Below are positions 56,248 through 64,000 of a stretch of 64,000 nt of DNA, in pieces. Within the stretch, counting starts at the first letter, position 1. Each line of letters starts with the position of its first letter. The notes beneath the pieces are model-generated. The model saw nothing but the letters and a program-made list of their open reading frames with translations. It searched no databases and was not told where the DNA came from. This DNA comes from Branchiostoma belcheri (lineage: Eukaryota > Chordata > Leptocardii > Amphioxiformes > Branchiostomatidae), in contig NW_017804465.1 of the NCBI RefSeq assembly GCF_001625305.1, positions 1,153,661 through 1,217,660 of the forward strand. The letters run 5' to 3'. A program made the position numbers and the translations under genes.

Positions 56248-59200
56248 GTAAGTACTTTCTAATAGTTTCTAACAAACTCAAACCTGTTGCTAGAAAATAC
56301 TGAGAATTCAGCAAATAGGCGGAGTAGTATAACAGATAAGTTAGGCGACCAAGTTATCGACCCTAAAGCTTACAAATTGTGCCCTCTAACTCCATTGGTA
56401 TACTATTTCATCTACTGCCTAATTTCTATTCAAGCAACCTGATAAGCCTGCGTTTTATCACTAACGTTACTGCAAAATGTGATTCTGAAAAACCCTGTAC
56501 TTTGTACATGGCAGTCAGGGATCATATGATTCTTCTTTTAAACTTGCAGTCATATCTAACTTTTACCCAAAGCCTTCCATTCATCCCAATTTAGTATCTA
56601 CACTCTTTGCACATATTGCTGCTAGTTAGGAATGTCTCGATTTTCTTATATTATGTATTATAGTATTGTACCTTGTAACCAGTTAGTATGTTATCTTTAT
56701 TTCAGGTCTTGTATTTATAGTAGATTTCTTATTTCATGTTTGTCTCCACGTTTGTATTTGTGGGTTATCTAATACCAGTCACCACTGCCTTGATAACCTG
56801 TGTATTCATCTGTTGTCATTGCCAATAAAGAAAGAAAGAAAGATTAGAGTAACAGGTTGTTTCGCTACATTGTCAGTTCGCTACAGTTGATTCGCTACAT
56901 GGCAAAAGTCGATTAGTCACATACAGGAGCGCAATAAATGTCAAGGATGTAATAGATGTCAATCTGTTAATCTGCATGTACCTATCTGCCTGTCTGTCTG
57001 CATGAAACTAGGGCGCCACACTCCCGAGATATAGGACACTGTAAACTAATTAATTTCCATTAGGTGGATAAAAACAAATAAAATGGGACCATTGAAGATT
57101 AAACCAGGCTGATCAGTGGAGTCAGTCGGAGTTTGTTTTGGGGGAAAGTAGAATCTGAACAATAACGCTGAAGAAAGTAAAACAGGAAGGTATCCACTAT
57201 TGAAAACTCCGTAAATGTGCCTGAGGATGTTTCAAGATGAGAGCGGAGACATTGGAGACATATAGCATAATTTTTCCTCTCTTATACCTAGTTATCTATC
57301 TTAATACATGTATTTAGGCCATGTTGAGTTTGAATATGCAATTAAGTTCATTGTTCATTATACACGGGTAAGTTGATATTGCCACAGGTGAACCTCAAGT
57401 AAAATATTCTTCAGCACTCAGATAGCATGCCAATACACAAGTACAATCGTTACTCCATGCACAGTATATAGCTAAAGTTATGTAACCAAAGTAGTGTTAT
57501 CACGTTCTGGGTTGGCTGACGTTCTGTTTAATTTTGATAACCTGGTTGATAAGGTCTAACTAGAAGGTCACAAAACACGTGTGTACAAACAGAGTTATCA
57601 ACCTCGGTGTGTTCGTGTGGTAACTAAGGAGTCTATCTATCTATCTATATGTTGTACTGGACAAGGCCCCAAACTGGGGCATCACGTCCAGGGTCATTGA
57701 CAATTGCGGCCGGTGGGGTGAGGTGCTCCGTTCAAGGAAAAAAATCAAACAAAAATGTGTTGTGTGCAATAATAAACAGTGCTATATACATTGATATACA
57801 TTGAGTCATTGATAGATGTTTTCGTTCTACGATAACATTCAAAAGTCGGTCTTATCTTAATAATCCCTTAACAATTTCCACTTCAAAAAAGCATGTATAA
57901 CGAAAACAAGACCATGTATATTTTACTCGGAATCTATTGGGGAAGTTGTATAATGGTTTTGCATGTACATGAAAAGTCGTCATGTCGCTTCAACAGTTAC
58001 ATGTAGTTTTTTTTTTCTTGTTACACGATTTTGCTGGCTGGCATAGCTTGTAGAGTAAAGTAGCACAACTTTCTGATGTAGTAGTGTAGTACATTGGCGC
58101 CCCCTTTCACTATTTACTGAAAGTGCAATGCTCAATACACAAAATCTCATCGGCGAGAATCTGATCACAGCTTTTTGCAGTAAATCGAATTTAGCAAAGA
58201 TCTTTTCCCATCTTTATGATCAGGAGGGTCGATACACATTTTATTTGTTTGGCTTTTTATATTACACTTTACACTAACCCTAACACACATTAAAGAAGTG
58301 AGATGCTATGCTATGAGCTTTCGACCAGTCACTCTGGTCTTCCTCAGTAGACTGACCCAGTGAGGCTTGTCACGTGGCTTCTTTAAAGTGGGACGTCAAC
58401 ACTGGGTCAAAGGTATCTGGTAGACGATATCGGCCCCCGTCGCGGTTCAGTGATATTATCATTATTATATAATTATCCAGGCTGCGTCTGCGGCCAGTAT
58501 AAGAACTGCCAGGCGTTAAAAGATGCCGGTTTCACGACGAACGGCCGGTACACGATAGACATAGACGAGACGGGCAGTCTGACGTCCTTTGTCGTGTACT
58601 GTGACTTCACGTCCAGCGCGACAGCTGTCACCATCCTCAACCACGACAGCGAGACACGGACACAGATCACGGGATTCGACAGCGCAGGTAGGATTAAAAC
58701 ATTCTCATTCCGTACTACATTGTGTCTGTAAGGTAGATTGGTCTCAATAGATGCCATACATAATGTACCTTGAACAATTGTTGTGTAGTAAAGCTTACAT
58801 TTGTTGATGCGTAATTTTTACCCTCGGCATTGTTTAAAACAAGAGACAACCCTTGTAGCATTTCGAGGATGGTGTGTTTGAGGGCTGATACAAAGCTACC
58901 ACACCAGAATGTCACTACAAGTAATATTTGTTGTAGCCAGAACTGTGCTTTATCTAGAACCGTACGCGTGCTCTGTCAATGGGGCACATCTACGTTCCTG
59001 GATACGCGGAGACGATGCCTGATCCAAACCCTAACCCATTCAGGCATAGACCTCAAAATATCATGAAGGAAAAGGTGGGGTGCAGTCCCATGTTCTTTGT
59101 GTTCTTAATAATCGGTATGCCACTCCTCTTAACTCGTTGTCCATAACATTATGTGACCACAGGCGAGTACATCGACTCCATCGCGTACGAGGTCTCCATG

Positions 59201-62200
59201 ACGCAAATCGCCGCCGTAGTCTCGGACTCAGCCACCTGCCAGCAGCACCTCAAGTACGAGTGTATGCACAGCGCCTTGGGACTATCAGGTTTGTTTGTTT
59301 GGTTGTTTGTTTTAGAACAAGGGTTTATAATAGGCATACAAACATTGGCATAGTCTCGAAACCAGCCTCCTGCCAGCAGCACCTCAAGTACGAGTGTATG
59401 CACAGCGCCTTGGGACTATCAGGTATACACCCCAGCAGGAGGCTGCGTTCGAGGCTATAACATAGGCTATAACATAGGCTATAACATAGGCAATAGCCTC
59501 GAACCCAGCCACTTGCCAGCAGCACCTCATAAACAAGCACGAGTGTTTGCACAGCCTTGGGACTATCAGGTAAATATGAGAAGCTTGCAAACATAGGCTA
59601 TAGTCTCAGCTCTGCAACAAGTCTACACCATGCACTAGGGCTGTCAGGCTGGGGCTTATACTAAGCATAAAAACGTAGGTTATGGGTTATAGTCTCGAAC
59701 CCAGCCACCTGCCAGCAGGGCCTCAAGTACATGTACGAGGGTCTGCACGGCGCCTTGGGACTATCAGATGACAACTGGGCTTTATAAAAAAGGAAACAGA
59801 TTCTTTTATTGACTCGACAAAATGTACAGTACAAGAGTTCACACACGCGTTAGGGTTATCAGATAAAAAGCTGGGGTTTAAGCATAACAGGTATACACAA
59901 AACATAGTTTCAAACTCAGCCTGCACAGTGCTTTGAGATTATCCCGTAAACATGCTGGGTCTAAGCATAACATAGGCTACAGAATCGTTTTCATCGTCCT
60001 GTCAGCAGGACCTAAATTTATGCTGTCGTATCCTAGTATCAACAGCCGATGCTTCAAAATATGGAGACTGTCTGGGTCCTATATTCAGTGACTATTAGGT
60101 GTCCCTGTGGTGTCATGGCAACGGCATATGGATCCTTCATGTTAGTAGTGATGTGTTTGAGGAATGTTCCTGTCTTGTCAAACATCTCCACACGACTGTT
60201 TCCCCAGTCTGCCACGATGATGTTCCCTGCCCTGTCTGTACAGATGCCTCGGGGGTAGTCCAGCTGACCTTCACCTCTTCCCAAACCTCCAAAATGGAAC
60301 CGAAAATGCCCATTCTTGTTGAACGCATAGACACAGTTATCGCTACCGTCTGATACAAGAATGTTCCCCTCCTCGTCCACAGTGATGTACCGGGGTTCCT
60401 TCATCCCCTGCCGCTGCAGTAAGAAACTCTTCTTTGACCATGCCCTCACAGTGTTCACAAGTGTTCCATCTGGCCTGAACACCTGTACTTCACCATGTTC
60501 GTTAAAGAAGTCTTGTATGGATTGTGTGATGAGGATGTGGTTCCTCCTGATGTCCACAGCAACTCCTCTGAAACAGAATGACTTCCGTAGATCAAATTTC
60601 CTCAGCACCCTGCCCTGTTTGTTGTACTGCACAGCGAACTCAGCAGAGTCTGTCCACCCCACCACCCACAGGTTCCCCACCCCGCCCAGGGCCACATCTG
60701 TTGGGCTTATCTTCTGTTCATCTGACACGACTGTTGGGAACTGTCGGACAAACGTTCCCCGCAGGGTGAAGACTTGGATCCTCTGGTTAAGACAGTCTGC
60801 TACAAAGATCTTCCCTTCCTCTGACGCTGCAACACCCCATGGATGAAAGAACTGTCCTGTTCCTGATCCATATTCACCAAATGTCACCTTCTGAGGCTGA
60901 TGTATTTGATCACCTGTGCCCCTTGATGCAGGTGCTGCTGGGATTGGTGCAGATGGGAGAGACTGGGCCTCTTGCTCTTGGTTACCATGGTGATGACCTG
61001 TGCCCCTTCCTGCAGGTGCTGCTGGGATTGGTGCAGATGGGAGAGACTGGGCCTCTTGCTCTTGGTTACCATGGTGATGACCTGTGTCCCTTGCTGCAGG
61101 TGCTGCTGTGATTGGTGCAGATGGGAGAGACCGGGCCGGCACATGCCCTGATACTGGCACGGGGGTGTCTCTAGGCTGAAAGACAGCAGGTTGGATTCGT
61201 ACAGTAGTTGGTGCTGCTTTTCCTCTGTTCGTTCCAACCGCCCATCTAGCGACCTGTTCTTGGTTCGTTCTTAGTTCTGCTTGATCACAGCCAGCAGCCT
61301 GGTCTTGAAGCCTTCCCCGCTTACTTGTCGCCATGAGATTGTCGGGCAAACCAGCGACCCCCTGGGGTGGCAGCCTGATCTGCCGACGACAGTTTGGGCA
61401 CTGTAACGTCACTCTCCTCCCTCCATGGTCCTGTAGACGCTGCAGACAGTCCGGGCAGAAGGTGTGTCCACATGGCAGCACCTTGGGCCTAGTGCACGGC
61501 TCTAGACAGATGCTGCAGGACATTTCTTCATAAATTTCCGTCGTTGAACTTGACGGAGCAGAGCCCATGATTTTGCTTCCAACTAGTGTGCCTGTCCTTT
61601 TTTCAGTCAAGACTCCGGTCTAAGGTTTTGTTCAGGTTTAGCCCAACAATTCCAGTAAACAATAGGTGTTTAGGTCATTTATTTTCTTATGTTTACCTAC
61701 TTACTGGGTAACGTCCTAAAATAGAATTGCTAAGGAGACTATTTCCTTATTGAGCCTTATTCATAATGGGGAAGAAGCTAGAACACAACCACTTAAAACA
61801 AGTGAAAATAGCAATAACTATAAAAATTGACCAAGTCTGCCTAGTTTTGATTACAATAGACTAAAAAGATAGTCAAATGTGAAGCATTTAGCGTAATCAC
61901 TTGGCAGCAATTGACCCCTATACTGATGACTGAGTTGGTATGACCCAACAGTCATTACTAACATATCAGTCAACGGTAGCGGCGACCTATTTGTCCCCTT
62001 TTGTGACATGCATTGTCCGGCAAATGATTAAAATGTAGTTACTACAACAAAGCTCCCACTTAATTTTCATTTTCTTCCCATTTTCGATACATGCACTTGC
62101 TAAACCAAAATAGAACCACCACACTTGTAGCTCCCATTCCAGAGATGAATTACTTGTTACTGCTTTTCTGTGACAATACAGACAGTAACTCGTACGCAGA

Positions 62201-63928
62201 CCTACTGGGGAGGGTTAGGGTTAGGTACCGGTGTACTTACCTGTAGTTACTTGTGTGCTTACCTGTAGTTACCTGTGTGCTTACCTGTAGTTACCTGTGT
62301 TCTGTACAGACAGTAACCCGTACGCCTGGTGGGTGGACCGGTCAGGCGCCCAGCAGACCTACTGGGCAGGGTTAGGGTTATGTACCGGTGTGCTTACCTG
62401 TATACGTAGTTACCGGTGTGTTTACCTGTAGTTACCTGTGTCCCGTACAGACAGTAACCCGTACGCGTGGTGGGTGGACCGGTCAGGCGCCCAGCAGACC
62501 TACTGGGGCGGCGCCACGGGTCTGACCGGCAAGTGCGCGTGCGGCGTCGACGGCACCTGCGCCAGCGACCTGACGACGTCGGCGACGCTCACCTGTAACT
62601 GTGACGCAAACGACGCAACATGGAGGATAGACGAGGTGGGTCAAAAACTTTAGCTTCTGTTTGATTTTCATTTAGTAACTCAGAACGGTAAAATAACAGT
62701 ACATTATTCCAGTTAGACCCAAAACAACAATGGGTAGCGGTCTTTCCTATTGATAAAGAGGTTGGGAGTTCGAATCCCGGCTGTTGTCATGTCATTTACC
62801 CGACATGTACACTACTGTAAAGGGTCGCAGTCCTTCAGTCGGGACGTTAAGCTGTGGTCCAGTGTTTACTGTGCTTGTAGAAAAGAGCTAGCCAAGGGTG
62901 ATTTCCCCGGTACAATGAACCTGTAAACACTGTACATAGCGTCTGTCTTCTGTCACAACCAAGTGGAAGTGTCCCCCTCAGTGAGCTAAACTGGTTCGAG
63001 ATCTCTTTTATTACAACTTTAACACATATCAAGCCTACCACTTACTACATGTCAACACAGCATGCAAGGTATGGAATATTGCATCACAATAAGGTACATG
63101 TATGATGTGCTTCCTCCGTTCCCCCCAGGGCTACCTGACAGACAAGTCAGTCCTGCCCGTGACCATGCTGCGGTTCGGAGACACCGGGCAGTCGGCGGAG
63201 GAGGGTTACGTCACACTAGGGCCGCTGCTATGCTATGCAGGTAGGTGTGGCGATTTCCTATGTAATAACCCTCGAAATCGTGCGGAAAAGTAGTACGATG
63301 CTTAAATGTATTCCTTCATTCATTCATATTCCTACATAAAGGGTAACACAATGATCAAATTTTCATCAACCACTGTCATCTTCATCGTCATAATTAATGA
63401 CCAATCGCTACTGAAAAAAAAACTGTGTTGCATGGTTTAGTTCTGCCATATTGTGACAGTCGTTTTGCATAAAGCTATGATCTACATTTCTTATATCTTC
63501 TCATCTATCCTTTCGTCTAACTGTTTGACCGTTGGAGCACCACAGATGATTTGACAAGTGCATTCTCAAGTCTGAAACTTTCATAACACTACAGAGCCAC
63601 ATAAAACATTTCAAGAACACAGGACATACATGTCATACAAGACATACATCACTCTGTCTATCCTTCCCTTGTTTGTTATCTTTCTAAAGGCGAGTCCACC
63701 ACCATTCCTCCCGTCACAGCCACGCCGGTGCCCTGGGTCCAGACGGCAGCAGGCATCACCGTCATCATCATCTGTATCCTCATCTTCATCGGCATCGTCA
63801 TCATGCTCAACTTCTGCCTGTGTGCGCCCTGGTGGAGGAGAAACTGTACAAGATACTGTGGGTGTTGTAAATGCTGCGATGCCTGTCTGTGTTGTGATGG
63901 ACCTTCCGTAGGACAGGCCCAGAAGTAA
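56193..63928 (+). CDS. CNTNAP-like fibrinogen-domain transmembrane protein (gene C)
   Basis: Six exons: 56193-56247, 58481-58687, 59163-59288, 62451-62635, 63129-63240, 63690-63928; phases agree and give 307 residues. After a signal peptide (MGNNNILRTSIIFLIVSIG) comes one extracellular module of about 210 residues, then a transmembrane helix near 248-270 and a cysteine-rich tail. The signature YWGG, CxCGxxGxC, CNCDAND, WRIDEGYLTDKSVLPVTMLR, FGDT and LGPLLC is that of the fibrinogen-like domain in neurexin IV and contactin-associated proteins. Those proteins are about 1,300 residues with discoidin, LamG and EGF domains; none is present here. Likely a cell-surface recognition receptor; ligand unknown. 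The last exon may continue past 63928. Confidence 0.85.
57640..57660. repeat. Short (TATC)n run in gene C intron 1
   Basis: TCTATCTATCTATCTAT run within the 2.2-kb intron 56248-58480. Apart from a LINE-like 3' end ending in (AAAG)n near 56840 and the repeat at 58300, I see nothing else in that intron. Confidence 0.6.
58290..58410 (-). repeat. Dispersed repeat with CTGAGGA-hairpin-GAAA motif
   Basis: Inverted copy of the 2230-2360 element: on the minus strand CTGAGGAAGACCAGAGTGAC then TGGTCGAAAGC. It lies just before gene C exon 2. Confidence 0.65.
58481..59288 (+). CDS. Gene C exons 2-3: first half of the fibrinogen-like module
   Basis: Exon 2 (58481-58687) encodes GCVCGQYKNCQALKDAG, then GRYTIDID and FVVYCDF, matching the fibrinogen-type opening (C...G.Y.I......VYCDM). 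Exon 3 (59163-59288) encodes EVSMTQIAAVVSDSATCQQH and a second cysteine segment, YECMHSALG. Both end in phase 1. The 3' half of exon 3 is copied several times in the following intron. Confidence 0.83.
58935..59055. mobile_element. MITE-like element in gene C intron 2
   Basis: CTAGAACCGTACGCG, CTACGTTCCTGGATACGCGG and CCCATTCAGGCATAGA match the family at 28690. It is the only member outside the cadherin genes. Confidence 0.65.
59350..60020 (+). repeat. Array of copies of the 3' half of gene C exon 3
   Basis: Three clear copies start near 59356, 59499 and 59695. Each has TCGAAxCCAGCC, CTGCCAGCAG, ACGAG and CCTTGGGACTATCAG, some with a following GT donor. Weaker copies are seen near 59597 and from 59820 to 60020. 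Spacers carry runs of CATAGGCTATAA. The first copy is nearly identical to the exon over about 60 bases. None has an acceptor. Confidence 0.85.
60054..61610 (-). CDS. RING-NHL (TRIM-like) E3 ligase, intronless, nested in gene C (gene D)
   Basis: One open frame of 518 residues. A C3HC4 RING occupies residues 32-74 (C32, C35, C47, H49, C52, C55, C71, C74), the usual ubiquitin E2-binding fold. No B-box or clear coiled coil follows. Residues about 165-240 hold three 28-residue repeats (SLPSAPIPAAPA, HHHGNQEQEAQ). The C-terminal part, about 245-518, has NHL repeats (GQFFHPWGVA, IFVADCLNQRIQVF; GQLDYPRGI, NIIVADWGNSRVEMF), a propeller that binds RNA or protein. This resembles the TRIM2/3/56 class and may act in ubiquitination or RNA control. 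It lies antisense in gene C intron 3 and is probably an independent gene, possibly a retrocopy. A start at residue 15 or 30 is possible. Confidence 0.88.
   Translation of the reverse strand: MTEKRTGTLVGSKIMGSAPSSSTTEIYEEMSCSICLEPCTRPKVLPCGHTFCPDCLQRLQDHGGRRVTLQCPNCRRQIRLPPQGVAGLPDNLMATSKRGRLQDQAAGCDQAELRTNQEQVARWAVGTNRGKAAPTTVRIQPAVFQPRDTPVPVSGHVPARSLPSAPITAAPAARDTGHHHGNQEQEAQSLPSAPIPAAPAGRGTGHHHGNQEQEAQSLPSAPIPAAPASRGTGDQIHQPQKVTFGEYGSGTGQFFHPWGVAASEEGKIFVADCLNQRIQVFTLRGTFVRQFPTVVSDEQKISPTDVALGGVGNLWVVGWTDSAEFAVQYNKQGRVLRKFDLRKSFCFRGVAVDIRRNHILITQSIQDFFNEHGEVQVFRPDGTLVNTVRAWSKKSFLLQRQGMKEPRYITVDEEGNILVSDGSDNCVYAFNKNGHFRFHFGGLGRGEGQLDYPRGICTDRAGNIIVADWGNSRVEMFDKTGTFLKHITTNMKDPYAVAMTPQGHLIVTEYRTQTVSIF
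60911..61135 (-). repeat. 84-base coding tandem repeat in gene D
   Basis: Three units with a period of 84 bases (starts near 60911, 60995 and 61079), nearly identical, encode the 28-residue SAPIPAAPA...HHHGNQEQEAQ units. The low divergence suggests recent expansion and possible copy-number variation in the linker between RING and NHL. Confidence 0.9.
62175..62395 (+). repeat. Two extra copies of the 5' edge of gene C exon 4
   Basis: ACAG then ACAGTAACTCGTACGC (about 62181) and TACAG then ACAGTAACCCGTACGCCTGG (about 62310) repeat the start of exon 4 at 62451. The second copy is nearly identical to the exon over about 65 bases and keeps the reading frame. The first is internally deleted. Each continues into AGGGTTAGGGTTA and ACCTGTAGTTACCTGTG units. 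Confidence 0.88.
62451..63240 (+). CDS. Gene C exons 4-5: diagnostic CNTNAP-type core
   Basis: Exon 4 (62451-62635) has YAWWVDRSGAQQTYWGG, CACGVDGTC and CNCDANDATWRIDE. Exon 5 (63129-63240) has GYLTDKSVLPVTMLRFGDTG, then LGPLLCYAG. The paired cysteines and the LPV...FGDT segment are the strongest family evidence in gene C. The intron between them holds a SINE at 62750-63008. Confidence 0.88.
62750..63008 (+). mobile_element. tRNA-derived SINE, long-body family, second copy
   Basis: GGGAGTTCGAATCCCGGCTG then GTTAAGCTGTGGTCCAGTG, TTTCCCCGGTACAATGAACC and TACATAGCGTCTGTCTTC match 43985-44290 closely. The A-box end is lost. It is in gene C intron 4. Confidence 0.75.
63690..63928 (+). CDS. Gene C exon 6: stalk, transmembrane helix, Cys-rich tail
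   Basis: A short threonine/proline stalk (STTIPPVTATPVP) leads to a helix GITVIIICILIFIGIVIMLN. The tail then has 11 cysteines in about 30 residues (CLCAPWWRRNC, CGCCKCCDACLCC). The frame meets TAA at 63926, but that TAA is part of AAGTAAGT, a perfect splice donor. The protein may therefore end here or continue beyond the window. Confidence 0.78.
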
Positions 63929-63929
63929 G

Positions 63930-64000
63930 TGCCCCCTCTGTGTGTGTCTGTCTGTCTGTCTCCCCCCCTCTCTCTCTCTCTCTCTGTGTCTTTCTCTCTT
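63930..64000. repeat. (TG/TC)n low-complexity tract at window end
   Basis: TGTGTGTCTGTCTGTCTG followed by CTCTCTCTCTCT begins right after the possible donor of gene C exon 6. Confidence 0.9.

Noticed and set aside
62210..62395. AGGGTTAGGGTTA runs resembling telomeric repeats
   Set aside because: Only two units occur at each of two places, and they arise from the drifting end of duplicated exon 4 copies.

Overview
This is animal nuclear DNA and most likely comes from a cephalochordate (amphioxus, Branchiostoma). That assignment is an inference from three things. The genes are rich in introns and encode giant cadherins, an intronless RING-NHL protein and a CNTNAP-like fibrinogen-type receptor. 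Introns are a few hundred bases long and packed with tRNA-derived SINEs, foldback elements and LINE 3' ends. No bacterial, organellar or viral gene organisation is visible.

Layout. (1) Bases 1 to 10130, minus strand: the 5' part of a large cadherin gene (gene A), with 8 exons, a signal peptide and ten cadherin repeats before it runs off the left edge. (2) 10131 to 15931: the divergent intergenic region, with a possible TATA box for gene A, a 1-kb foldback transposon and a LINE relic. (3) 15932 to 51834, plus strand: a second, complete giant cadherin gene (gene B). I reconstructed 51 exons whose phases all agree: 11,460 coding bases, about 3,819 residues. The protein has a signal peptide, 33 cadherin repeats, a membrane-proximal module that may be ferredoxin-like, one transmembrane helix and a cytoplasmic tail of about 135 residues. 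(4) 51835 to 56192: the 3' UTR and repeat-rich intergenic DNA. (5) 56193 to 63928, plus strand: gene C, a receptor of about 307 residues whose ectodomain is the fibrinogen-like module of neurexin IV/CNTNAP proteins, followed by one transmembrane helix and a tail with 11 cysteines. (6) 60054 to 61610, minus strand: an intronless RING-NHL (TRIM-like) gene D lying wholly inside intron 3 of gene C.

Genes A and B stand head to head. They share N-terminal repeat types and look like an old inverted duplicate pair of calcium-dependent adhesion receptors. In gene B the linkers from EC6 to EC27 alternate between canonical DxNDN and altered NEx, and cysteine pairs sit mainly in the even repeats. This suggests growth by duplication of two-repeat units. 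Nothing ties genes C and D to the cadherins beyond proximity.

Two genome-level patterns stand out. Several exons have one edge, with its splice site, copied in tandem into the adjacent intron, and in at least two cases most differences between the copies are synonymous. Three introns use GC rather than GT donors, each confirmed by reading frame. All exon calls come from reading frame, splice motifs and phase only; no transcript data or database search was available.
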